A stretch of 64,000 bases of DNA, from contig NZ_FUYB01000015.1 of the NCBI RefSeq assembly GCF_900167255.1, forward strand, positions 1 to 64,000, in the 5' to 3' direction. Positions 28,144 to 36,799 of the stretch are shown here, piece by piece (within the stretch, counting starts at the first letter, position 1; each line of letters starts with the position of its first letter). The notes under the pieces were generated by a model. It saw only the letters and a list, made by a program, of their open reading frames with translations, ran no database searches and was not told the origin of the DNA. This DNA is from Thiothrix eikelboomii (GTDB lineage Bacteria; Pseudomonadota; Gammaproteobacteria; Thiotrichales; Thiotrichaceae). The position numbers and the translations under genes are program-made.

Positions 28144-29640
28144 TCATTCAATTAAGAGTGTCATCCGTTCTAACCAATTGCTACTACTGGTTGAAATAAG
28201 ATCCAAAATCCCTTGTGGATAAAATCCAAAAAATAATACGATACTCGTAAATAATAACATAATAAATAACTCACGCGGCTTTAGATCGGGAGATTCACCA
28301 ATGGATGCATGCCGGGTTTTTCCTAAAAATGCTTGGCGATATGCTGATAAAAAATAAGCAGCCGCCAAAATAATACTGAATAAGGCAAGTAAACCAGCAC
28401 CTAATGAAGCTTCCAATACGCCAATAGTTAATAAAAACTCTGCTGGAAAACCACTCGTACCCGGAATCCCTAAATTCGCTGCACCTAAGATAAAAAAGAA
28501 GGTCGTCAATAAGGGCATACTCTTAGCAATCCCACCTAGGCTTGGAATCTCACTTGAACCAACTCGTTGATGAATAAAGCCAATAATGATAAATAAGCCA
28601 CTGGCAATCAACGTGAAATTCAACAGTTGGAAAATCGCGCCCTGCAAACCTTGTTGATTCATACTCACCACACCGAGAAACACCATCGCCACATGGCTCA
28701 AACTCGAAAACGCCAACATCCTACGCAAATTAGTTTGCCCCAATGCGGCCAGCGCACCATACAGCACGCCTAACATGCCCAAACCAATTAAGATATATTG
28801 GAAATCCTGAGCAGCACTCGGAGCTAAGGGAAAGGCAAAACGAATCATCCCGTATACGCCTACTTTTAAGCCCACTAATAAAGCCACCACTTGAGTTGGT
28901 GCTTCTTGAGCCACCACCGGTAGCCACGAATGCAGTGGAAATAAAGGCAATTTCACAGCAAACGCCAAGGTTAATAAGATAAAAATCGCTGTTTGATAAT
29001 CATGGGTATGAGCAATATGCAATAAGCGCGTATAATCAAAGCTAATACCTTCTGAAGTTTGCAAAGCCAGCACAACAAACCCCAGTAATAGCGGCACTCC
29101 GCCAGAAAGCATAAACAAGGTATACTTCACGCCTGCATAACGCCGATTCGGGCCAATTCCCCACAGACTAATCAGAAAATAAATAGGTAGAACACTTAAT
29201 TCCCAAAATAAGAAAAATAGAATCGTATCCAATGCACAGAAAATACCCATAATCGCCATTTCAAGTAACAGGATTAAGGCAAAAAATAAGCGAGGTAAAT
29301 TTTGAATCGCATTCCATGAAGCTAAAATCACCCCAATAAACAGCAAGGCCGTAAAGGGTAAAAACAAGACCGATAAACCATCTACACCTAACAGATAGTT
29401 AATATCTAAGGAAGGAATCCAAGGGCTACGCTCCACAAACTGAAAGCCTTCCTGTTGTGGATTAAAGCCAATCACCACCACTAACGAAATAATCAGTGCA
29501 CCGACTGCGGTAGCCAAAGCGGCCCAACGCGCTTCACGCGGAGCTAGACTCGCGGCGATCAAACCACCTAAGGGTAACAGCAGGAGGAGCAGACTCAACC
29601 AAGGGAAAGAAGCACTGCTAAGAGGGATAGTTTCAATCAT
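28144..29640 (-). CDS. NuoM-like proton-antiporter subunit (copy 3 of the block)
   Basis: 498 aa with about 13-14 membrane helices. Ion-path residues of complex I antiporter subunits are present: Glu in FWELSVLPIYF (TM5), Lys in FAVKLPLFPLHSWLP (TM7), Lys in VGLKVGVYGMIRF (TM8) and Glu in GFPAEFLLT (TM12). The His usually found after the TM7 loop is Gln here (VAQEAPT). It is the last of four related genes and overlaps the previous one by 8 bases. No hydrophilic Nuo subunit is nearby, so it may belong to a separate ion-driven complex. Confidence 0.8.
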   Translation of the reverse strand: MIETIPLSSASFPWLSLLLLLLPLGGLIAASLAPREARWAALATAVGALIISLVVVIGFNPQQEGFQFVERSPWIPSLDINYLLGVDGLSVLFLPFTALLFIGVILASWNAIQNLPRLFFALILLLEMAIMGIFCALDTILFFLFWELSVLPIYFLISLWGIGPNRRYAGVKYTLFMLSGGVPLLLGFVVLALQTSEGISFDYTRLLHIAHTHDYQTAIFILLTLAFAVKLPLFPLHSWLPVVAQEAPTQVVALLVGLKVGVYGMIRFAFPLAPSAAQDFQYILIGLGMLGVLYGALAALGQTNLRRMLAFSSLSHVAMVFLGVVSMNQQGLQGAIFQLLNFTLIASGLFIIIGFIHQRVGSSEIPSLGGIAKSMPLLTTFFFILGAANLGIPGTSGFPAEFLLTIGVLEASLGAGLLALFSIILAAAYFLSAYRQAFLGKTRHASIGESPDLKPRELFIMLLFTSIVLFFGFYPQGILDLISTSSSNWLERMTLLIE

Positions 29641-31162
29641 GATTGGCTATTCCCGAGGTCGCCCGCAATTCATTAAATAATTCCCCCACACCACCCACAG
29701 GCTCTGCAATTAAAGTCAACCACGGCACATCATAAAAACCAACCACCACAATCACAATAATCACCGTACCGGCTAAAACCTTCTCCGTCAGCTGTGAAGG
29801 CTCAGTATTCCAATGCCGAGTATCGCCCGTCGGTTTAGTTAAAAAAGCCCGTTGAAAAGCATGCAATAAAAACCCAGCAGCAATTAAATTCCCAATCGCG
29901 GCAGCAATCGTCACCGGTGCTCCAAAGGTTTGAATTGCCCCCTCTAGTACAAAATGTACGGCATTAAAACCCGGTGTACCGGGCATGCCAACAATAGCTA
30001 AACCCGCAATTAAAAAAGCGATCCCGACTAAGGGAATATAATCAAACATACCGCCTAACCGATTTAAACTCGTCGTGCGGGTACGCTGCCAAACTAAGCC
30101 CGTCATCAGCAATAGACCCGAAATGGCCAAGCCAAAATTCACCGCCAATAGCACACTGCCCTGTAAAGCCAGCGGGTCGAGGCTAAACAAGCCAATCGTT
30201 AAAATACTGGTATGACTGACTACCGCAAAGCCGAGCAAGCTACGCAAATTCTGCTGTTTCAAGGCTAAGAGTGCGGCATAAAATACCCCCACCATCGCAA
30301 AACTGACCGCGACATAATGCCATTGCCAGACTGCATGCGGGATCAATGGAAACACAAAGCGTAATAAACCATACACCCCAAGCTTCAAACCCAAGAGATA
30401 AATGGGCGCAATCGCTACATTACCGAAACGCAAAAAATCGGGCAGCCAACCATGAAAAGGGAACAAAGGAATACGAATGGCTAAACCATAAAACAGCAGA
30501 AAAAATAGAATACCCTCCATTTCTTCTGGAACTTGAATCGTCGCTAATTTCACTAAATCAAATGACCACTCACCCTTAATAGTTGCGTAGTTCCAACCGA
30601 TTAATAAACTACCCGCGAACAATAACAACAAACCGACGCTCATAAACTGTAAAAAGCGGACTAACGCAGGCATGACATCATCAGAGGCTGGCCAACGCTT
30701 AGTCAAATAGGCGACTAAAAGCATTTCAAGCACCGAAATCAGTGAAAACCAAAGTAAATCCAGTGTCACTAATTGACTGACTAAAGTGGCTTGCACCAGC
30801 ATCATGACCGCAAGTACCGAACTCGCATGTAAGCGCCGAAACAAAATAAACACCACGCAAAGAAATCCCAATAAAGTCGCTAACAGAATAAACAGCACAC
30901 TCATCCCATCCACAGCCACATGGTATTGGAGCGCGGCCCAAATCCTGAACTGCTCGGAAAATTGCAAGACACCCGCTGCTTGGCTGCTATCAAAATGCAG
31001 ATACAGCACCAGAGCTAAGGCCATTTCAAGCAAGGAGGCAACTAAGGCCAAAATCATCGCCGTCTTGCCACGAATTCGAATCAGCAGCAACCCAGCGAAT
31101 AAAGGCACTAACTGCAATAAACTCAATAAGGGCCAAGTGGCTACAAACTCTTTATATTCCAC
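29633..31162 (-). CDS. Divergent NuoM-like subunit with altered ion-path residues
   Basis: 509 aa and about 14 helices, clearly of the same family (RIPLFPFHGWLPDFLRF, LLGLKLGVYGLLRFVFP, GMPGTPGF). Several key residues differ. The TM5 segment is WFSLISVLEMLL instead of FWEL. The TM7 Lys is Arg (AIRIPLFP). The TM12 acidic residue in the FxxEF motif is lost (GFNAVHF). It may therefore be structural, or pump in a different way, as seen with divergent antiporter paralogues. It sits between the NuoL-like gene (10 bases away) and the next NuoM-like gene (8-base overlap), which indicates one operon. Confidence 0.75.
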   Translation of the reverse strand: MEYKEFVATWPLLSLLQLVPLFAGLLLIRIRGKTAMILALVASLLEMALALVLYLHFDSSQAAGVLQFSEQFRIWAALQYHVAVDGMSVLFILLATLLGFLCVVFILFRRLHASSVLAVMMLVQATLVSQLVTLDLLWFSLISVLEMLLVAYLTKRWPASDDVMPALVRFLQFMSVGLLLLFAGSLLIGWNYATIKGEWSFDLVKLATIQVPEEMEGILFFLLFYGLAIRIPLFPFHGWLPDFLRFGNVAIAPIYLLGLKLGVYGLLRFVFPLIPHAVWQWHYVAVSFAMVGVFYAALLALKQQNLRSLLGFAVVSHTSILTIGLFSLDPLALQGSVLLAVNFGLAISGLLLMTGLVWQRTRTTSLNRLGGMFDYIPLVGIAFLIAGLAIVGMPGTPGFNAVHFVLEGAIQTFGAPVTIAAAIGNLIAAGFLLHAFQRAFLTKPTGDTRHWNTEPSQLTEKVLAGTVIIVIVVVGFYDVPWLTLIAEPVGGVGELFNELRATSGIANHD

Positions 31163-31172
31163 TAAGCATCCC

Positions 31173-32735
31173 TCACAATACGACCACTAAGGTTGCAGCA
31201 ATCAAAACCAGCATATAGCGCGGTTGACGTAAATAAGCTTCAATCAGCTCCGCACGTTGCCCTAAGACCGTCGCTAAGCCTGCTAAACCATCACTACTGC
31301 TTTTCAGGACTAAGCGTTCTTCAAACCACTCCATCATCTCGGCCAAACGTTGCAAGAGCTTGCCAAACATGCCTGAGCCGATACCGACTTGGCTATTCAA
31401 TTGCAGGCTACCCGTTTGCAAAGCCTGCATTTGCGCCAAGGTCGACAACATATTCACATGAGACGGCGTACCGGTTAGGCGGTCCACCACTTGCTGATCA
31501 AATAACTGTGCTTCATGCGCCAATAACCGAGTTGGACGGACGAGGAAAGTATCTGCCAACCGATCCAACCAAAAGCGTTGTAAACAGGCATTATGTAACC
31601 AGACACTCTGTTGAAACCAAGCTGGGGCAGCTGGGGCAGGGCTGGAGGTTTGCTGTAAGAAAGAAGGTGATAATAAAAACTGATAAATCCGCCAAATAGC
31701 ATGCAAGATTAAATGCACTAAAGCCAAGCTTGTCCAACCAGCAGCAATCTCGATCACCATGATGCCAATCTGCATGAGCGTAGAAAAAATCAGCGAGCTT
31801 TTAATATCCGTCTGCATCTGTGCTAAAAACCACGCATAGATCACCGTGGCTAAGCCCACTGCAGCCAATAGCCATGAAATAATCGGCATTTGCTCCAGCA
31901 TCGGTGATAAACGTAATAATAAATACACACCGGCATGCACCATCACTGAGCCATAAAAAACTCCGCTAGAAGGAGTAGGTCCTTCTAAGGCATGACTAAT
32001 CCAAGCAGAAAACGGAAATTGTGCTGATTTAACACAAGCTGCCAAGATCAAACCCAATACAATGCTGTTGGTGACTAAACTCGATTCAGCTTGGCTTTGC
32101 ACCAGCAGCGCTTCCCAGTCAGAATTGCCCCAATATATCAAAGCCATAAAAATAGCTAATAAAAACCCCGCATCTCCCACTCGATTGGTGACAAAAGCAC
32201 GAGTTGCACTGGTACTTGCATATTCACGCTGCCAAGAATAACTAATCAGCAAATAAGAGCTAATGCCAGCTAACTCCCAACCCACGAAAGTCACCATCAA
32301 ATTACCACCCAGCACAATCAACAGCATGGCCGCATGGAAAAGGCACATAATCAAGAAAAAGCGTTGGAAACTGGCCTCCCGATGCAAATAATTCACTGAA
32401 AACCGTAAAGTAAGCAGAATAATCAAGCTAAACACACTCGCCAGCGTCAAACTGAGTGGGTCAAATAAAAGATTAACACTGGCTTGAACATTGCCACTTT
32501 CTAACCAGCGTGAAATCACTACCGTACCTAATGAGCCTTGCATCCCGCTATAAATAACCAAGACTAATAATGACAGTAGCACTAAACTAGCCGACCCCAC
32601 CGCGATATAAGCCGTTTCACGCTCACCCTTTTCGCCCCGATTCCATTTGAAAATCATCCCCAAACCAATCCACAAACCTGCAATTAAGGGCAAAGTTGGA
32701 ATCAGCAATAAGCCTAGATGTAGCCAATCAACCAT
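31173..32735 (-). CDS. NuoL-like subunit with shortened, diverged C-terminus
   Basis: 520 aa against about 600 or more for NuoL. The first half is NuoL-like: FVGWELAGISSYLLISY (TM5 Glu), NRVGDAGFLLAIF, CVKSAQFPFSAWISHALEGPT (TM7 Lys) and VMVHAGVYLLLRLSP. From about residue 345 the similarity fades: a Pro/Ala-rich stretch, then an amphipathic region (about 370-495) and a last membrane segment at the end. The usual TM12 region and long lateral helix are not recognisable. DabB-type NuoL-like proteins of bicarbonate transporters are similarly short, but no DabA gene is present. It starts 3 bases after the upstream NuoM gene ends. Confidence 0.75.
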   Translation of the reverse strand: MVDWLHLGLLLIPTLPLIAGLWIGLGMIFKWNRGEKGERETAYIAVGSASLVLLSLLVLVIYSGMQGSLGTVVISRWLESGNVQASVNLLFDPLSLTLASVFSLIILLTLRFSVNYLHREASFQRFFLIMCLFHAAMLLIVLGGNLMVTFVGWELAGISSYLLISYSWQREYASTSATRAFVTNRVGDAGFLLAIFMALIYWGNSDWEALLVQSQAESSLVTNSIVLGLILAACVKSAQFPFSAWISHALEGPTPSSGVFYGSVMVHAGVYLLLRLSPMLEQMPIISWLLAAVGLATVIYAWFLAQMQTDIKSSLIFSTLMQIGIMVIEIAAGWTSLALVHLILHAIWRIYQFLLSPSFLQQTSSPAPAAPAWFQQSVWLHNACLQRFWLDRLADTFLVRPTRLLAHEAQLFDQQVVDRLTGTPSHVNMLSTLAQMQALQTGSLQLNSQVGIGSGMFGKLLQRLAEMMEWFEERLVLKSSSDGLAGLATVLGQRAELIEAYLRQPRYMLVLIAATLVVVL

Positions 32736-32738
32736 CGC

Positions 32739-34202
32739 TTAGCCTCCAAATGGCGCAGCAATCGCTTGCACGCTGCTGTGTAATAGATGTAATAACGGCA
32801 AAGGATAAAGCCCTAGCAGCAAAGTACCCCCCACCAACACCCCACCAGCGGCCAACTCTAAAGGATGTAAATCTTCAACTTGGCGCATACCTAAATTCAC
32901 AGGGCCGGTATACAGCTGCTTTACAGTGCGTAGGCTATAAGTCGCGGTAATCAGCATCCCTAAGGATAAAGCAGCCACCAGCCAGCCCCAACGCTCAAAA
33001 CCACCGATTAAAGCATGTAACTCCCCAATAAAACCGGCCGTTCCCGGCAAGCCCACCCCACCGACCAAGGCCAATACCACCAGTACTGCAAAGCGGGGAG
33101 TCGCTCTTAGCAGCGAACCATAATCATTAATATCGCGGGTATGAGTACGCTCATACAGCAAGCCAATCAGCATAAATAAAGCCCCCGCTACCAAACCATG
33201 TGCCACCATCTGATAAGCAGCTCCCATTAAACCATTGGTATTCAGCGCTGCGATGCCAATCATGACCACACCCATATGGCTGACTGAGGAGTAGGCAATC
33301 ATTTTTTTCAAATCGCTCTGTCGCCATGCTAATAAGCCACCATACAGCATGCCAATCATACCCAGAGCCATCATAAAATCTTGGAGATTAATTGCCGCTG
33401 CAGGCAGCATTTCAGCACTGCGAATCATGCCGTAAGCGCCCATTTTTAAGAGAATGCCTGACAGCAAAATACTCACCGGACTCGGGGCTTCCACATGCGC
33501 TAAGGGCAACCAGCCATGCAAAGGGAATAAGGGCATTTTCACGCCCAAACCAATCATCAGACCAAGAAAAATCAAAGTTTGGGTTTCAGCGGGAATCACC
33601 GCCGAAGCACGCTTAATCGACGCAAACAAGAAGCGATGCTCGGGATTGGCATCAAACAGCATTAACAAACCCAAGAGCATAAATACCGAGCCACCCATCG
33701 TATACAACACGAAATTTAAGGCAGCTCGCTGGCGATTGATGCCCCCCCAACGATCAATCAGGAAAAAGAGCGGAATTAATACCAACTCCCAGAATACATA
33801 AAATAAAGCCCAGCCTTGGGTGATAAAGACGCCCATCGTAGCCGCTTCTAAAAGCAATAAGAGCATGTAATAGGCTTTAATCCGCTCTTTAATCTGGGTA
33901 GAAACTGCGATAGCAACTAATGTTAGTAAATTAGTCAGGGCGACTAAGGGATAAGACAAGCCATCGACACCAAACGAAAAATACGTACCTAAGCGCTCAT
34001 TCCATTGATATTCAGCCACTAACTGGACAGCAGGGTTGGTAAAATCCATCTGCGTCGCTAAAAATACCGTGTAGGCTAAGGTACTAGCAGCCGTGGCTAA
34101 AGCAATTGGACGAATCCAAGGCTGCCGATGCTCTGGCAAAAACAAAATAAGCAGCGCGCCCACTACGGGTAGGAATAGCAAGAGAATTAAGAAATCTATC
34201 AT
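32739..34202 (-). CDS. NuoM-like proton-antiporter subunit (first gene of the block)
   Basis: 487 aa, the most canonical of the four. It has Glu in FWELVLIPLFFLIDRWG (TM5), Lys and His in GVKMPLFPLHGWLPLAHVEAPSP (TM7 and loop), Lys in GILLKMGAYGMIR (TM8), and Glu in GFIGELHAL (TM12). In complex I, NuoM moves protons across the inner membrane. Here it heads a four-gene minus-strand operon of only antiporter-type subunits. The region upstream (34203-34383) is shared with the divergent dodecin gene and should contain the promoter. Confidence 0.85.
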   Translation of the reverse strand: MIDFLILLLFLPVVGALLILFLPEHRQPWIRPIALATAASTLAYTVFLATQMDFTNPAVQLVAEYQWNERLGTYFSFGVDGLSYPLVALTNLLTLVAIAVSTQIKERIKAYYMLLLLLEAATMGVFITQGWALFYVFWELVLIPLFFLIDRWGGINRQRAALNFVLYTMGGSVFMLLGLLMLFDANPEHRFLFASIKRASAVIPAETQTLIFLGLMIGLGVKMPLFPLHGWLPLAHVEAPSPVSILLSGILLKMGAYGMIRSAEMLPAAAINLQDFMMALGMIGMLYGGLLAWRQSDLKKMIAYSSVSHMGVVMIGIAALNTNGLMGAAYQMVAHGLVAGALFMLIGLLYERTHTRDINDYGSLLRATPRFAVLVVLALVGGVGLPGTAGFIGELHALIGGFERWGWLVAALSLGMLITATYSLRTVKQLYTGPVNLGMRQVEDLHPLELAAGGVLVGGTLLLGLYPLPLLHLLHSSVQAIAAPFGG

Positions 34203-34383
34203 CAGCTTTCAGCCAATCCGACTGCATGCAAAGAGCGCCGATAATAACTCAGGTTAGCGGCCAGTGAATAGCATCTATCCCTTAGGAAAACTACGCCTAT
34301 CTGTTCTGAACCACGCAAACTCCAAAATGGTCTATACTTATACTCTGATTAACCCTATAGGCGCCAAGCCTAGCGAGGCCACG

Positions 34384-34584
34384 ATGACCGTAGCAAAAAT
34401 TATTGAAATCACCTGTTCTTCCCCTACTAGCTTTGACGATGCCATCCAAAAAGGGATCAACAAAGCCAATGAAACTTTAAAAAACGTTAAAAGTGCTTGG
34501 GTTGCTGATCAAACTTTACATGTCGACCAAGGTCAAGTCACCGAGTATCAAGTCCGCCTTAAAGTCACTTTTGTACTGGACTAA
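34384..34584 (+). CDS. Dodecin family flavin-binding protein
   Basis: 66 aa from the ATG at 34384, with GAGG 7 bases upstream. Longer frames from 34264 or 34324 add non-homologous sequence. The protein (MTVAKIIEITCSS, FDDAIQKGINKANETLKNV, SAWVADQ, then YQVRLKVTFVLD) has the beta-alpha-beta-beta form of dodecins. These assemble as hollow dodecamers that store riboflavin, lumichrome or FMN in the cytoplasm. The Trp in the SAWVADQ strand is the residue that stacks on the flavin ring. It is a single gene. Confidence 0.9.
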   Translation: MTVAKIIEITCSSPTSFDDAIQKGINKANETLKNVKSAWVADQTLHVDQGQVTEYQVRLKVTFVLD

Positions 34585-34622
34585 GCTAGATCAAGCTGTA
34601 CTTACTGTGAAAATCGTTTTAA

Positions 34623-36656
34623 CTATGGCTTAAACGGTACGGTCAAGGGTGAATCTTTGACTTGCCATTGACCTTTGGCTACATTTTCACCGGTTGCACT
34701 ATTGAACAGCAGATAACTGTATTTCCCATAATGCGGTAGTTTATTGAGTAACTGCTGCAGAGCTTCGGGTGTACTAGCATCCAACAGCACGATTTGCTGT
34801 TGACCTGCTCGCAGCGTCAACGCCAGTGAATGCAAGCCACACGTGTAATTCACACTATTTAAAATATAAGCTGTTTCGCTGAGTTTAAAGGGTTGCTGGG
34901 CGCGCTCTAATAACCCTGTCAAACCTTGATTATCGCCGCCCAATAAAACTACTACCTCAGTTGCTGGCAAAGGGGCATCATCATATTGCTGCTTGGGGTT
35001 TGTATCACGACTTAAAGCAGTAATCGCCTCCTCCCAAGCCAACTCCATGCCTGCAGGGACTTGGCGAGCGAGTACAAAGGTTTTGGGTTGCGCGTTATAC
35101 AGCACATTTAAAGCTGCAGGCAGCTCTGCTTCATCAGGTAGTCGCAACAATTCAAACTCAGGGTCGAGTGCAACCGCCAGCGGTGGTTGTGAATAATCTA
35201 ATTTGAAATTTTGCTCAGCTGTATTGAAATCCAACCAATGGGTTTCGGTATGTCCTTCTTTAAAAGCGGCGACCACTGGCAACTTTAATTGATAAGGCTC
35301 GCCCGTTTGAGTTTGCTTGATGGTTAAACTCAGTTGAGCTTTACCTTGATTTTCAGTCAATTGGTATTCACCTAGCGCTAATTGTGGTGCCCCAGTACGG
35401 TCTAACCATTGCGCAAAGAAGCTTTGTAGGTTTTGCCCACTGACCTGCTCAAATGCACTTTGTAACTCAGCAAAGCTTGCGTATTTAAACGCATAGTCTT
35501 TGTAAAATAGCTGCAAACCTTGCTCAAAAGCCTGTGCGCCCACTTGCTGCCTGAGCATATGAAACAGCATTAAAGCCTTACCATAGCCAATCGCTTGTGT
35601 GGTGTGATCATGACGAGTTTGAAAAGCGTTTAAGGGAAAATCTTGCGCATGATGGGTGAAATTTGCGTATTTTTGCACAGTATCGCGCCGATAATTCATC
35701 GCCTCACCTTGGCCTGCACTGAATTGATAGTCAGCTAAATAAGCCGTCAAACCCTCACTCCAATTGCCATGTGCGCTATCGACATAAACACTATTTCCCC
35801 ACCAGTTATGTAGAATTTCGTGTGGGAAAGAACTACTCAAAATAAATGGCAAACGCATCACTTTAGAACCCAACAAGGTAAAAGAAGGTAGCCCCCAACC
35901 CGTTTCCCAAAAGCTTTCGACCGTGACGAATTTGCGATAAGGATAAGCCCCAAGCTGCTTAGAATAGCCTGCCAAATATTGATGAGTCGCTGCTAAATAT
36001 TGTTTCGCTAATAGGTCATCGGCCGTTTGCAAATAAACTTGTGCAGTCGCATATTGCCCCACCTCTGTGTAAACCTTAAAAGGCCCTGCTAAGAAATAAA
36101 TCGCAGCTTGCGGTTGAGTTGCTTGCCAAGTCGTTTGAATTTGCTCGCCTTGACTTAAACTGACCCAATCTTTAGGTAGCTCAGCACTTAATGTAAAGCG
36201 ATGCAAGGCCTTAGCCGTATCGGGATACCATTGGCTATGGGCATCTAAATACACACCCTTGGCATCAAATTGTACACAAACTTGAGTCAACCAAGCACAA
36301 TCAGGAGTAGACTGGAATTGCCCGCTATAGCGGAGTGTAAGCTCGGCTTGCTTAGCGCGATAGTGCTTTAAACCCTGTGTATGGCTTAGCAACTCTAGCG
36401 CTGAATTAGGCTCTAAGTTAAAACGGTCACTCAAGCTAAATTGCCAAGTTTCCGCTGCAGTACTACTGAACCTAAGCTGATCAATCACCGACAAATGATG
36501 AGATGCGAGATCAATCTTTAATTTCAGCTGATGCTGCAAATAAACTGAGTTTGAGTCATTCGTTAGGGTAGCTGGCGTTGTTGCTTTGGCCTGACTCAAG
36601 CCCGCCAAACTTAGGATTAGCAGTGCGCAGATCGTGAAAACTCTCATTAAGATCAT
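34623..36656 (-). CDS. Secreted M1-family zinc aminopeptidase
   Basis: 677 aa with an N-terminal signal (about 1-24: ALLILSLAGLSQAKA). The zinc site is complete: HEILH (about 275-279) and the third ligand Glu in NWSEGLTAYL about 20 residues later. The M1 exopeptidase GxMEN motif is replaced (SFTLLGSKVMRLPF precedes the zinc site), so substrate handling may differ from classical aminopeptidase N. The N-terminal beta domain and long C-terminal part (about 430-677) are divergent. It probably trims peptides in the periplasm. It is divergent from the ChaN-PDZ gene. Confidence 0.8.
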   Translation of the reverse strand: MILMRVFTICALLILSLAGLSQAKATTPATLTNDSNSVYLQHQLKLKIDLASHHLSVIDQLRFSSTAAETWQFSLSDRFNLEPNSALELLSHTQGLKHYRAKQAELTLRYSGQFQSTPDCAWLTQVCVQFDAKGVYLDAHSQWYPDTAKALHRFTLSAELPKDWVSLSQGEQIQTTWQATQPQAAIYFLAGPFKVYTEVGQYATAQVYLQTADDLLAKQYLAATHQYLAGYSKQLGAYPYRKFVTVESFWETGWGLPSFTLLGSKVMRLPFILSSSFPHEILHNWWGNSVYVDSAHGNWSEGLTAYLADYQFSAGQGEAMNYRRDTVQKYANFTHHAQDFPLNAFQTRHDHTTQAIGYGKALMLFHMLRQQVGAQAFEQGLQLFYKDYAFKYASFAELQSAFEQVSGQNLQSFFAQWLDRTGAPQLALGEYQLTENQGKAQLSLTIKQTQTGEPYQLKLPVVAAFKEGHTETHWLDFNTAEQNFKLDYSQPPLAVALDPEFELLRLPDEAELPAALNVLYNAQPKTFVLARQVPAGMELAWEEAITALSRDTNPKQQYDDAPLPATEVVVLLGGDNQGLTGLLERAQQPFKLSETAYILNSVNYTCGLHSLALTLRAGQQQIVLLDASTPEALQQLLNKLPHYGKYSYLLFNSATGENVAKGQWQVKDSPLTVPFKP

Positions 36657-36799
36657 AGGTTCATCCGATTATCTAAGGGATATGCGTGTTTTTCCGACAG
36701 GGTGCTACCATAACAAATAGGGCAAGGAGGCATCTGTTAGCACACAGAGTTCATACTCTACCTGACATCAAGATTCGCTTAAGGATACAAAATACAGCT

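Noticed and set aside
30786-31699. Plus-strand frames opposite the NuoL/NuoM-like genes (134 and 168 codons).
   Set aside because: They lie wholly inside well-supported membrane protein genes on the other strand and show no family features.
28144-34202. A DAB-type bicarbonate transporter (DabA-DabB).
   Set aside because: No DabA (DUF2309) gene is present within or beside the block, so only the general antiporter assignment is kept.
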